Assembly (NCBI GenBank): GCA_964590225.1 | Contig: CAZPWS010000015.1 | Location: 1 to 62,182, forward strand | Direction: 5' to 3' | DNA from: JAEUSG01 sp964590225 | GTDB lineage: Bacteria > Fibrobacterota > OXYB2-FULL-49-7 > JAEUSG01 | DNA length: 62,182 bases | Part shown: positions 43,744 through 52,394 of the stretch, piece by piece | How positions within the stretch are numbered: position 1 is the first letter of the stretch | Layout: every line of letters starts with the position of its first letter | Notes under the pieces: generated by a model | The model's database searches: none | Told to the model about the DNA's origin: nothing | What the model saw: only the letters and a program-made list of their open reading frames with translations | Made by a program: the position numbers and the translations under genes

Positions 43744-44694
43744 TTATAAGGGAATCTTATTGTTGTTTATATACCACTCAATTGTTTTAGTTAGCCCGAC
43801 ATCAAACGGCGTTTTTGCAGTGAAGCCAAAGTATTTTTTTGCACGCGTAGTATCGAGGCAACGGCGAGGTTGTCCATCGGGTTTTTCTGTGTCAAAGATA
43901 ATCCGTCCATCAAACTTGACAATTTTTCTTATCTGTTCGGCCAGATCCTTGATGGTAATTTCAAAACCGGCGCCAAGATTTACCGGTTCGTTTCCGTTGT
44001 AATGCTCGGCGGCCATCATTATGCCTTCGGCGGCATCTTCTACATAAAGAAATTCACGACTTGCCCGCCCTGTCCCCCACACTGTAACAGCATCATCACC
44101 ATTAATCTTTGCTTCAACGAATTTTTTTATCAAGGCAGGAATTACATGTGAAGTGTTAGGGTCGAAATTGTCGTTGGGACCGTAAAGATTGACGGGTAGG
44201 AGATAGACAGAGTTAAAGCCGTATTGGGCACGGTAGGCTTGAGACTGGACCAAAAGCATTTTTTTTGCAAGACCGTATGGGGCGTTGGTTTCTTCGGGAT
44301 ATCCGCTCCAGAGATCTTCTTCGCGAAATGGTACTGGAGTAAATTTGGGATATGCGCAAATTGTGCCAAGGGCAACGAATTTTTCTATTTCGCTAAGGTG
44401 GCCTTCGTGAATTAGCTGGACACCCATCATAAGGTTGTCGTAAAAATAACGACCAGGGTTTTTCATATTGGCACCAATTCCGCCCACAACTGCTGCAAGG
44501 TGGATTACGATGTCAGGTTCGTGGTCGTTATACATTTTACGGACTGAGGATATGTCTGTAAGGTCATACTCCGGTAGGTCTGCAACAAAGAGATTATGGC
44601 ATCCGCCTTGTTTTAGCTTTTGGGTTAAATGCTTGCCAAGAAACCCATTGCCACCTGTAACCACAATCCTTTTTTCTGATAAGTATTTACTCAT
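43744..44694 (-). CDS. fcl: GDP-L-fucose synthase
   Basis: This enzyme epimerises and reduces GDP-4-keto-6-deoxymannose to GDP-L-fucose. The NADPH motif VTGGNGFLGKHL lies near residue 12. IHLAAVVGGIGANMKNPGRYFYDN is highly characteristic, and the catalytic YxxxK is in APYGLAKKMLL. LPVNLYGPNDNFDPNTSHVIPALI and the C-terminal WGTGRASREFLYVEDAAEG also match. I use ATG 44694 because the 36 codons above it are not conserved; length is then 316, as usual. No GDP-mannose dehydratase gene (gmd) is visible in the window. Confidence 0.93.
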   Translation of the reverse strand: MSKYLSEKRIVVTGGNGFLGKHLTQKLKQGGCHNLFVADLPEYDLTDISSVRKMYNDHEPDIVIHLAAVVGGIGANMKNPGRYFYDNLMMGVQLIHEGHLSEIEKFVALGTICAYPKFTPVPFREEDLWSGYPEETNAPYGLAKKMLLVQSQAYRAQYGFNSVYLLPVNLYGPNDNFDPNTSHVIPALIKKFVEAKINGDDAVTVWGTGRASREFLYVEDAAEGIMMAAEHYNGNEPVNLGAGFEITIKDLAEQIRKIVKFDGRIIFDTEKPDGQPRRCLDTTRAKKYFGFTAKTPFDVGLTKTIEWYINNNKIPL

Positions 44695-44773
44695 ACACCC
44701 AAAATAACTTTTACAGAACATTTGCTGGAAATAAATGTAGATTGTTGAACTAAAATTTTTTTTATTTTTTATA

Positions 44774-45541
44774 ATGTCAAAATTAGTGCGAAACATTTGC
44801 AAGAATACGCTAAATAAAGCAAAGCGCTTATGGATTATGGCCCGCTATCCGAAAATTATCGATAAAGAGCATTCAGGTGATCGAATAATTAGCTTTAGCT
44901 TATGGGGACAAAACCCCAAATATCTTGTTGGGGCAGTCGAAAATATTAAACTTCAGAAGATTCTATTGCCGGATTGGAAATGTAGATTCTACATATCGGA
45001 TGATGTTCCAATAGATACGGCTAAATACATTAAGGATTCTGGTTCACAGATAATCAGGAAGTCAATTTATAATGGGTTTAGTGGCCTTTATTGGCGATTC
45101 GAAGCTGCTTGGGATCCAACTGTTTCGCGGTTTCTTGTTCGTGATTGTGATTCGCGGCTTAACATCAGGGAAGTCGCGGCTATAAAAGAATGGATTGATT
45201 CTTCTCTACCGTTTCATACTATGCGTGACCATGAGTTTCATACGATACCCATCCTTGGCGGTTTATGGGGTGCAATTAGCGGATTTATGCCTGATTTTGA
45301 AACAAGATTATTTCACTGGTTAAGAAAACTTGAGGTAGGTCAACACGCAAGAGGAAAATTCTTTTTTTCTGACCAGGACTTCCTAACAAAATATGTATGG
45401 CCTAGAGTTGAGCATTGTCACATGGCTCACACTTCATCGCACCGTTTTTCTGTTCATGATCGAAATTTCACAGTTACTTTACCAGTTGGGTATTTTGTAG
45501 GTCAACAGTACGATGAGCATGACAAACCAGTTTTAATTTAA
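44774..45541 (+). CDS. Glycosyltransferase-like protein with DxD motif
   Basis: The protein of 255 residues has FSLWGQNPKYLVGAVENIKL and PDWKCRFYISD near the start. It then has LYWRFEAAWDPTVSRFLVRDCDSRLNIREVAAIKEWI, where RDCDSR resembles the nucleotide-sugar/metal site of GT-A enzymes. HTMRDHEFHTIPILGGLWG follows. I recognise this as an uncharacterised glycosyltransferase-like family of polysaccharide clusters. It starts on the plus strand 79 bases from the divergent fcl gene and its stop overlaps the next start by one base. Confidence 0.65.
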   Translation: MSKLVRNICKNTLNKAKRLWIMARYPKIIDKEHSGDRIISFSLWGQNPKYLVGAVENIKLQKILLPDWKCRFYISDDVPIDTAKYIKDSGSQIIRKSIYNGFSGLYWRFEAAWDPTVSRFLVRDCDSRLNIREVAAIKEWIDSSLPFHTMRDHEFHTIPILGGLWGAISGFMPDFETRLFHWLRKLEVGQHARGKFFFSDQDFLTKYVWPRVEHCHMAHTSSHRFSVHDRNFTVTLPVGYFVGQQYDEHDKPVLI

Positions 45542-46440
45542 TGAAAAATATTTTCACACACCTTACAAAACTGATTCGTATTGAATCTATGCCATTACAA
45601 AACAATAAAACCAAAGATTTCTTGGCATTTCATGGATATTCTTCAAATAAAGAATTTAAGCTGATTACGGATGAAATAATTAAATGTGGGTATTCGGTCG
45701 ATCTTGTTGATGAAAACAATATTGGCACAAACAGCTTAGCAGCAACTTATCGTTTTATTTTATTGTGCTGGCACGACGATCTTGAGAATTGGAGCAAAAT
45801 TGAACGAACAATAAAGCAATATCCAAATGCTGTGCTTGTTCAATTTGATGATACTGATTGGAGCGATCATATTATGGGTGCTGGAAAGTTGCGTCCACAT
45901 ATCATATTTAAGAGAGAGCTGACAAATGATATTTCTTCCTCAGTTCCTTGCTATCCATTTCCCAAAACAGCTCCTGATTTACTTAATAATTCAACAAGAG
46001 ATATTCCTGTCAGCTGCATTTTGAATAATACAAATGCCCGTCGTGCGAGGCTTATAGACTTTCTTAGCTCTTTTAAAAAAGAGGATTGGGTGGTTAAAAT
46101 GGGCGCGGTTCCTTTTAAGGAATATGTCAATATTTTAAATCGTTCAAAAATAGAAATCTCTTTTTATGGGAATGGCTTTGATACAATTCGTTTTTGGGAG
46201 ATATTATCCTGCGGAGCTGCTCTTTTAACCCCTCGCATTCCGCTTATAATTCCGGATATTGATGAGAGCTGTTTGGTTTATTACAAGAATGATTTTGAAG
46301 ATCTTAAACAAAAAATTTATGAGATGCTTGAAAATGATAACTGGCGATCAATTGGTGAAAGTGGCAGGAAATTATATGTGGGTCGCCATTCACCGCGATT
46401 AAGAGCAAGATATCTGCTAGATAAGATAGGTTTAGTATAA
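45541..46440 (+). CDS. Glycosyltransferase-like protein (GT-B type, CgeB/GT4-like end)
   Basis: The protein of 299 residues has a weak N-terminal half. Its C-terminal segment is clearer: LNRSKIEISFYGNGFDTIRFWEILSCGAALLTPRIPLIIPD. That pattern of E-x-x-xCG-A-L-x-T matches the nucleotide-sugar site of GT-B enzymes of the CgeB/GT4 type. The acceptor is unknown. It is coupled to the preceding gene by a one-base overlap. Confidence in the exact family is limited. Confidence 0.6.
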   Translation: MKNIFTHLTKLIRIESMPLQNNKTKDFLAFHGYSSNKEFKLITDEIIKCGYSVDLVDENNIGTNSLAATYRFILLCWHDDLENWSKIERTIKQYPNAVLVQFDDTDWSDHIMGAGKLRPHIIFKRELTNDISSSVPCYPFPKTAPDLLNNSTRDIPVSCILNNTNARRARLIDFLSSFKKEDWVVKMGAVPFKEYVNILNRSKIEISFYGNGFDTIRFWEILSCGAALLTPRIPLIIPDIDESCLVYYKNDFEDLKQKIYEMLENDNWRSIGESGRKLYVGRHSPRLRARYLLDKIGLV

Positions 46441-46455
46441 GGTTATCACTAGTAA

Positions 46456-47181
46456 ATGAATATAATAAGTTTTTTAAAATCATTGAATTGTAAAGATTAT
46501 TATCTGTATCATCATTTGGGGCTTGGAGATCATATTATTTGTAACGCTTGGGTACGGGCTGTTGCAAGTAAGTTAATCTCTGCAAAATTATTTGTTAAAA
46601 AACGCAATGTTACATCGGTAGCGTTTATGTTGAGAGATTGCAGAAACATTGAACTGTATCCAATATCGGATGATGTTGAAGTGCGTGAGATACTCAAAAA
46701 TGTTAGGAAAAGTCAAATTTACTCGGTTGGTTATTTTGGGAAAAACTGGTCGGTTCGGCATACAGAACCGTTTGATTCTTTAATGTACAAGCAAGGTGGT
46801 TTGCCGTTTTCGGCAAGATGGAAAGGTTTCTTTGTTGACAGGGAAAAAGAGCTTGAAAGCCGACTGTTTGCTATGCTGAATGTTAGCGTAGGTAAATATG
46901 CTTTTCTCCACGAAGATGTAAGTCGTGGTTTTTCGATAGATCGTACTCTGGTCAATAGTAGTTTGCCGATCGTAACACCAAATAGGGATATCAGTGATAA
47001 TATTTTTGACTGGTGCAGTATAATTGAAGGTGCTTCAGAGATTCATTGTATAGATAGTTCATTCCGCTTGCTTGCTGATTCGTTAGCTCCTACGGGAAAG
47101 CTTTTTTTCCATTGGTATTCGAGAAAAGCTGATGTATTTAATACGCCCCAGACAAAACTTGCCTGGAAAAGAATAGATTAA
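46456..47181 (+). CDS. Hypothetical protein of the polysaccharide cluster
   Basis: The protein of 241 residues shows YHHLGLGDHIICNAWVRAV near the start and IEGASEIHCIDSSFRLLADSLAPTGKLFFHW near the end. The first resembles the G-x-GD-x opening of GT9/GT41-like folds and the second their CxDSxxxHLA site, so a divergent GT-B transferase is possible. It lacks other marks. It follows the previous gene by 15 bases and lies 18 bases before a methyltransferase gene. Confidence 0.5.
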   Translation: MNIISFLKSLNCKDYYLYHHLGLGDHIICNAWVRAVASKLISAKLFVKKRNVTSVAFMLRDCRNIELYPISDDVEVREILKNVRKSQIYSVGYFGKNWSVRHTEPFDSLMYKQGGLPFSARWKGFFVDREKELESRLFAMLNVSVGKYAFLHEDVSRGFSIDRTLVNSSLPIVTPNRDISDNIFDWCSIIEGASEIHCIDSSFRLLADSLAPTGKLFFHWYSRKADVFNTPQTKLAWKRID

Positions 47182-47199
47182 ACTTAAAAGGGCATAACT

Positions 47200-47781
47200 A
47201 TGATACTGAATATGCTTTTGCGGTATGTCAATGGTGTTGATTTTTATCGCGATTCCCTTGAAGGTCAAATGACCGTCTCTGAACGGAAAAAATTATTCGA
47301 ACTTGTCAGAACGGTCAAGCCGCGGCAGGTTTTTGAAATAGGTACATGGAAAGGTGGAGGTAGTACATATATTTTATCCAGCGCTTTAAGAAAAAATAAA
47401 AAGGGCAGGTTATACACTGTGGAGCTCTTTCCTGAATTTTATAATCATGCTATCAAGCTTTACGAAGCAAAACTATCTTATTTAAGATCATATGTTGATT
47501 TTCATCTTGGTAATAGCATTGAGATCTATACTCCAATAATCGCGTCGATAGAAAAGGTTGATTTTCTTTTTCTTGATGGTGCTGAGGATGATAACCAGAC
47601 CGTCGAAGAATTTGAATTGTTCCGTCCAAAGCTGTTGTCGGGGAGTGTTGTAGCTCTTCACGACTGGAAAACAAAGAAAATGGGGAAAATGAGACCGTTA
47701 ATGGAAAATCAACGCGAATGGTATCCTCTTGTGGAGTTATCAGAAGGCCCTACAGGCTTTGCTGCCTTTAGAAAGGTATAA
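47200..47781 (+). CDS. Class I SAM-dependent methyltransferase
   Basis: The protein of 193 residues has the SAM-binding motif VFEIGTWKGGGSTYILSSAL near residue 45, then RLYTVELFPEF, VDFLFLDGAEDDNQTVEEFELFRPKLLSGSVVALHDW, the Methyltransf_24 (cephalosporin hydroxylase-like) pattern. It may methylate a sugar or other group of the surface polymer. It is the last gene of the plus-strand cluster. A gap of 205 bases separates it from flgB, which I read as the operon boundary. Confidence 0.78.
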   Translation: MILNMLLRYVNGVDFYRDSLEGQMTVSERKKLFELVRTVKPRQVFEIGTWKGGGSTYILSSALRKNKKGRLYTVELFPEFYNHAIKLYEAKLSYLRSYVDFHLGNSIEIYTPIIASIEKVDFLFLDGAEDDNQTVEEFELFRPKLLSGSVVALHDWKTKKMGKMRPLMENQREWYPLVELSEGPTGFAAFRKV

Positions 47782-47986
47782 TATTTAAATTTTTGTTTGT
47801 AACCGATTTTTTTTGATTTCCACCTATATTAACTGGCAAGAACGCATTGAAATCGGAAAAAAATACCGTTAAACCGCTATCTGCTTGAATTTGCTTTAAA
47901 AAGCTAATTTATTGATTTTAAACCTATTACGCGTATAAAACCCTGCCCAGATTCATTGGCATACAAATTGAGCAATAGTCCTTGCT

Positions 47987-48409
47987 ATGGTTACCAGAGA
48001 ACTACTTTTCGGTAAAACTTCTATTCCGGCTGTGGCTAAGAGCCTCGACGCGGGCATGCTTCGTTCCAAGGCGATAGCCAATAATATCGCAAATGTCGAT
48101 GTTCCGGGGTATCAGCGAGTTGAGGTCGATTTTGAGCGGCAACTATCCAAAGCTCTCGACAAAAGCAAGTTGCGTGGAGCAAAAACAGACAGGGCGCATC
48201 TTGATATTGGTAGGAAGGATCTTTCAAAGGTTAAACCGGAAGCATATAGGCCTGTGGATAATACTCTCTCAAGTGGTGTAAACAATGTTGATATAGATAT
48301 TGAAAACGCAAAAATGGCAGAAAACCAGATACTCTTTAATTTCGGTGTGAAGTTTGCAAATTCACGGTTTACGGCGGTTCAGCAGAGTATCAAGGGAAGC
48401 GCAAGATAA
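47987..48409 (+). CDS. flgB: Flagellar basal-body rod protein FlgB
   Basis: FlgB forms part of the proximal rod of the flagellar basal body. Typical features are LDAGMLRSKAIANNIANVDVPGYQRVEVDFE near the N terminus, and the C-terminal VNNVDIDIENAKMAENQILFNF. Length of 140 residues is normal. It is the first gene of the flgB-flgC-fliE-fliF-fliG-fliH-fliI-fliJ operon. No clear ribosome site precedes ATG 47987. The product is exported by the flagellar type III apparatus, so no signal peptide is expected or seen. Confidence 0.93.
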   Translation: MVTRELLFGKTSIPAVAKSLDAGMLRSKAIANNIANVDVPGYQRVEVDFERQLSKALDKSKLRGAKTDRAHLDIGRKDLSKVKPEAYRPVDNTLSSGVNNVDIDIENAKMAENQILFNFGVKFANSRFTAVQQSIKGSAR

Positions 48410-48426
48410 GGAAATAGGGTGACAAT

Positions 48427-48933
48427 ATGCCTTTAATAGGACTTTTTTCAGGAATTAATATCAGCGCTACGGGATTAAGAGCGCAGAGGGTAAAACAGAG
48501 CGTTATTGCAACCAACCTTGCAAACGCTGAGACTACGAGAACCAAAGAGGGTGGGCCATACAAAAGGCAGCAGGTTGTGCTCGAAACTGATCCAAATGAA
48601 TTTGACTACCGTCTTGTTTATGGGCCGGAAAGAATGCAGGGGACAACTACTAAGCGGAACCATATGAATATTCCTAAGCCGGAATTTCCGATAATAACGG
48701 AAAAAGTGGGGGCGGGGGTTAAGGTTCAAAGGATAGCGCAGGATGAGAGTGCTCCGAGGTTGGTTTACGATCCAACCCATCCAGACGCTAATAGTGATGG
48801 TTATGTAGCGATGCCAAATGTTAATGTTGTGCAGGAAATGACCGATATGATAACAGCGACAAGGGCTTATGAGGCCAATGTTACTGCTTTGGGGGCAACC
48901 AAGGGTATGCTCATGAAGGCGCTTGAGATTTAA
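48427..48933 (+). CDS. flgC: Flagellar basal-body rod protein FlgC
   Basis: FlgC is another proximal rod subunit. The N terminus INISATGLRAQRVKQSVIATNLANAETTRT and C terminus ANSDGYVAMPNVNVVQEMTDMITATRAYEANVTAL are the standard flagellar rod signatures. A length of 168 residues is slightly longer than the E. coli protein (134). It lies 17 bases after flgB and 25 bases before a gene of unknown function. Confidence 0.94.
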   Translation: MPLIGLFSGINISATGLRAQRVKQSVIATNLANAETTRTKEGGPYKRQQVVLETDPNEFDYRLVYGPERMQGTTTKRNHMNIPKPEFPIITEKVGAGVKVQRIAQDESAPRLVYDPTHPDANSDGYVAMPNVNVVQEMTDMITATRAYEANVTALGATKGMLMKALEI

Positions 48934-48958
48934 TTAATGAAGGTGAAAGAGTGAAAAT

Positions 48959-49375
48959 ATGGTAGCGGCAACATCAGCACGGACGGATCTCACAAGGTTT
49001 CTTGAGCTTAAAAGGGCGGCAGAGAGCCGTCTTTCAGCGTCGAGCCAACCAGTTGCTGCTGGCAAGAGAGCTGATGGAAACGAGAAGTCGTTATCGTTCA
49101 TGGATATTTTAAAGTCTTCGTTTAAAGGTGGAGGTAGTGCAGCGGTTAGTGCTGCACCTGTTGAGCGGACATTGGTGAAACCTGCGAGGGAGACACAAAA
49201 AGAGTTTCGGCCGGAAGAGCTTGCTGCGGTGGCCAAAATGGAACTTGCGCGACGCAAGACAGGTCTGTTGTCGGTTTATGGTACGGGTTCATCTTTGCAA
49301 GGGAATAGCAGTGTAGAGCAGGAAAATGCGGTAAAAAAGAGAGCTGTAGGTAATTTTTTTGACGCGGTAGCTTGA
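48959..49375 (+). CDS. Unknown protein between flgC and fliE
   Basis: The protein of 138 residues is rich in Ala, Lys and Ser and looks largely unstructured, with short helical pieces (TRFLELKRAAESRL, PEELAAVAKMELARRKTG). There is no signal peptide, no membrane helix and no family I recognise. Position and spacing (25 and 13 bases to its neighbours) place it firmly in the flagellar operon. A junction or assembly factor of the rod or export apparatus is possible but not shown by the sequence. The start ATG 48959 follows AAGGTGAAAGAG. Confidence 0.6.
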   Translation: MVAATSARTDLTRFLELKRAAESRLSASSQPVAAGKRADGNEKSLSFMDILKSSFKGGGSAAVSAAPVERTLVKPARETQKEFRPEELAAVAKMELARRKTGLLSVYGTGSSLQGNSSVEQENAVKKRAVGNFFDAVA

Positions 49376-49388
49376 GGAGTGAATAAAA

Positions 49389-49706
49389 ATGGCAGATTTG
49401 CTTAGCAACAGTATAAGGCATATCGATCCGCTTAACGATCTAACAGAAATTGGACGGAAAAAGACGGTAATTAATAGTCCCGATGCACCTTCTTTTAGTG
49501 ATACCTTGAAGGGGTTTATGAAGGATGTTAATCATATGCAGAATCATGCAGATAAATCAATTGAAAAGATGGTTGCTGGTGAAATTACTGATGTTCATCA
49601 GGTAATGGTTGCTGTTGAGGAGGCGAATACTGCTTTTTCACTGATGATGGAGCTTAGAAATAAGATGTTGGATGCTTATCAGGAAGTCATGAGAATGCAG
49701 GTATAA
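49389..49706 (+). CDS. fliE: Flagellar hook-basal body complex protein FliE
   Basis: FliE links the MS ring to the rod. The C-terminal half GEITDVHQVMVAVEEANTAFSLMMELRNKMLDAYQEVMRMQV is the FliE signature, preceded by SFSDTLKGFMKDVNHMQ. Length of 105 residues is normal. It is 13 bases after the unknown gene and 79 bases before fliF. Confidence 0.93.
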   Translation: MADLLSNSIRHIDPLNDLTEIGRKKTVINSPDAPSFSDTLKGFMKDVNHMQNHADKSIEKMVAGEITDVHQVMVAVEEANTAFSLMMELRNKMLDAYQEVMRMQV

Positions 49707-49785
49707 GGCAAAAATTATAACAGCGGTAAAGCGGAAACGGGAACCGTTATAAGCGCTGTAATGGGATTGCATAAGGGGAGATTAT

Positions 49786-51309
49786 ATGGCTGAATTTTTT
49801 AAGACACTGCTTCGTCAACTTAGTGACATCTGGGGAAAGCTTTCTGTTAGTCAGCGTATAGTTATGACGGCCGTACTGGTACTTACCTTTGGCGGTCTAA
49901 TTGGGCTGATAATATGGGCAGGAGTAGGTGGTGGCGGTTCTTCTTACACTACCCTTTATTCCAATCTTGATCTTTCGGAATCTGCGGGTATTGTAGAACA
50001 GCTGAAAGAAGGTAGGCATGAATACAAAATTGAGAACGATGGACGAACAATTTCGGTGCGTAAGGATAAAGTTTATGAACTTAGAATGACATTTGCCAAA
50101 TTGGGTTTGCCCAAGAGTGGTCATATTGGTTATGAAGTATTCGATAAGACAAATTTGGGGATGACCGATTTTGTCCAGCACATCAACCACAAAAGGGCGC
50201 TTGAGGGAGAAATTGCGAATACCATTCAAAATCTCACTGAAGTTGAAAAAGCGCGGGTTCATATAGTAATTCCCAAGGAAACAATTTTTATCGAGAGGCA
50301 GAGAGAGGCGACGGCTTCAATTGTATTGAAACTGAGGGCAGGCGTTAGGCTTGAGGAGAAGCATGTTGAAGCGATTGGCAATCTTGTGGCCTCGTCCGTT
50401 GAGGGCTTAAAAAGAAAAAACATCACAATTCTTGATACGGATGGGAATCTGCTTTCCAATTCTTACGGCGACAACGAACTGGCGGAGCGGACGAGCAATC
50501 AGTTGCAGCTGCAATCAAAGGTTGAAAAAACTCTTTCGAATAAAGCGCTGGAGATGCTTGATGGTGTTCTTGGCCCGAACAAAAGCCGTGTAAAGGTATC
50601 GGTTGAGCTTGATTTTCAGCAAGAAAGCAGAGTTGAAGAGATTTATGATCCTGAAAGTAAGGTTGTAAGGAGCGAAGAACGGAATGAGGAACAGGCCGAA
50701 GGCGCTCCAACAGGGAACGAAAAGAAAGAGAACTCCATAACTAATTATGAAATTAACAAGACAGTTAAAAATATTGTCGGGTCTGTCGGCACTGTCAAGA
50801 AAATGACAGTTTCTGTTGCTGTTGATGGCGTTTACAAGCCAAAAGATGATGGTTCAAGGGAATACAGTGCGAGGTCTGCGGATGAGATATTGAAGCTTGA
50901 GGATCTCGTAAAAAAGGCAGTAGGATATTCTCCCACCCGTGGCGATGAGATAGTGGTTTCAAATCTCCGTTTCGATAATGAGTTTGTTGAGAGGGAGAGA
51001 GTTGCCATGGAGCAGGAAAGCAAAAAAGACATGTACATGGAAATGCTTAAGATAGGCCTTATTGTGGCGATAATAATGGCCTTTATTCTTTTCCTCCGCT
51101 CTCTTGCAAGAAGTGTTGTTGAGGCTTTAAATCCGCCAGTACCAAATTTTGTAGGAATTGGTGAACAGAACGAAGAGGAGATAGAGTTGCCGCCTGCAAC
51201 AAAAAGAACAAATGAAATAATCGAAAAGGTTGAAATGATTGCCAAAGAGGATCCTGAAGCCATAATAAACATCTTAAGAAGCTGGATTAGGGTTGGCGTG
51301 GACGAATAA
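49786..51309 (+). CDS. fliF: Flagellar MS-ring protein FliF
   Basis: FliF builds the membrane ring of the flagellar motor. Residues 23-48 form the first membrane helix, and a second lies near residue 425 (MLKIGLIVAIIMAFILFL). The YscJ-type domain includes YTTLYSNLDLSESAGIVEQLKE, FVQHINHKRALEGEIANTIQ and ARVHIVIPKE. The C-terminal helix RTNEIIEKVEMIAKEDPEAIINILRSWI is the FliG-binding tail. At 507 residues it is a little short but complete. Confidence 0.93.
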   Translation: MAEFFKTLLRQLSDIWGKLSVSQRIVMTAVLVLTFGGLIGLIIWAGVGGGGSSYTTLYSNLDLSESAGIVEQLKEGRHEYKIENDGRTISVRKDKVYELRMTFAKLGLPKSGHIGYEVFDKTNLGMTDFVQHINHKRALEGEIANTIQNLTEVEKARVHIVIPKETIFIERQREATASIVLKLRAGVRLEEKHVEAIGNLVASSVEGLKRKNITILDTDGNLLSNSYGDNELAERTSNQLQLQSKVEKTLSNKALEMLDGVLGPNKSRVKVSVELDFQQESRVEEIYDPESKVVRSEERNEEQAEGAPTGNEKKENSITNYEINKTVKNIVGSVGTVKKMTVSVAVDGVYKPKDDGSREYSARSADEILKLEDLVKKAVGYSPTRGDEIVVSNLRFDNEFVERERVAMEQESKKDMYMEMLKIGLIVAIIMAFILFLRSLARSVVEALNPPVPNFVGIGEQNEEEIELPPATKRTNEIIEKVEMIAKEDPEAIINILRSWIRVGVDE

Positions 51310-51327
51310 GGGAAAGAGATTACAAAA

Positions 51328-52392
51328 ATGGCAGAAGCATACAAAAGTAGTTACGAAAAAGAGAGCAAGCCGGAAGCCAACCACAAGGCATTGAATATGC
51401 CCGGCCCTAAAAAGGCGGCAATAGTCCTTGTTGCGCTTGGAACGGAAGTAAGCTCAAAGATATTCCAGAAAATGTCCGATGGCGAAGTAGAAAAACTTAC
51501 TACAGAAATCGCAAGACTTGACGGTATAACGCCTGATACCCGCGAAAAAGTTCTGGAGGAGTTTCACCATTTGTCGATGGCGCAGCAGTTTATTTCGCAG
51601 GGAGGTGTGGAGTACGCCAGGGAGGTTCTTGAGGCCGCGCTTGGTCCGGTAAGAGCCAAGGAAATAATGGACAAAGTACAGGATGCCATACGAACGACGG
51701 GTTTTAATTTGCTCGAAAGCATCGATCCGCAGCAGCTTGTAAACTACATACAGAAAGAGCATCCTCAGACTATTGCACTTCTTCTTGCGCATATGGGAAC
51801 ACAGGCGGCCTCAAAAATTTTATCTGCCCTTCCAGCAGAAATGCAGGTAGAGGTAGCAACGAGAATAGCCACGATGGAATCTGTTTCGCCTGAGGTGTTG
51901 CAGCAGGTTGAGCAGGTATTGTCGGATCAGGTACGATCGCTCTTTGGAGGCAATGTTTCTGAAATTGGTGGCGTCAAGGCAATTGCTGAAATGCTTAATA
52001 TGGTTGACCGTGGAGCGGAGAAGAATATTCTTGGTAACCTTGAAAGGGAAAATCCGGAACTTGCGGCGGAAATCAAGAATCTCATGTTTGTATTCGAGGA
52101 TATACTGCTTATAGACGACCGCTCTATGCAGAGGGTTTTGAAAGAAATTGACACAAAGGAGCTTTCGCTTGCGCTTAAGGGTTCGTCCGAGGAAGTGCAG
52201 AGCAAATTCTTTAGAAACATGTCGTCCAGAGCGGCGGAAATGATAAAAGAAGAGATGGAATTTATGGGCCCGGTAAGGCTTAAAGATGTTGAAGAATGTC
52301 AGCAAAGGATCGTTGATGTCGTGCGCAGGCTTGAGGATGATGGAGAAATTGTGATCTCCGGCCGCGGCGGATCCGACGATGTTGTGGTGTAA
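51328..52392 (+). CDS. fliG: Flagellar motor switch protein FliG
   Basis: FliG transmits torque between the stator and the rotor and sits on the cytoplasmic face of the MS ring. GPKKAAIVLVALGTEVSSKIFQKM is the N-terminal domain. The middle domain has NYIQKEHPQTIALLLAHM, and the C-terminal domain FVFEDILLIDDRSMQRVLKEID with the charged torque helix further on (SSRAAEMIKEEMEFMGPVRL). Length of 354 residues is normal. It lies 18 bases after fliF and two bases before fliH. Confidence 0.95.
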   Translation: MAEAYKSSYEKESKPEANHKALNMPGPKKAAIVLVALGTEVSSKIFQKMSDGEVEKLTTEIARLDGITPDTREKVLEEFHHLSMAQQFISQGGVEYAREVLEAALGPVRAKEIMDKVQDAIRTTGFNLLESIDPQQLVNYIQKEHPQTIALLLAHMGTQAASKILSALPAEMQVEVATRIATMESVSPEVLQQVEQVLSDQVRSLFGGNVSEIGGVKAIAEMLNMVDRGAEKNILGNLERENPELAAEIKNLMFVFEDILLIDDRSMQRVLKEIDTKELSLALKGSSEEVQSKFFRNMSSRAAEMIKEEMEFMGPVRLKDVEECQQRIVDVVRRLEDDGEIVISGRGGSDDVVV

Positions 52393-52394
52393 TT

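Noticed and set aside
44695..44802. Longer N terminus of the GDP-L-fucose synthase
   Set aside because: The extra 36 codons are unconserved, lack a ribosome site and would run into the divergent gene's promoter region.
47930..47990. Sigma-54 or sigma-28 promoter before flgB
   Set aside because: TGGCAT followed by TGAGCA resembles a sigma-54 site, but the GG to GC distance is 12 bases rather than 10. No good sigma-28 match was found either.
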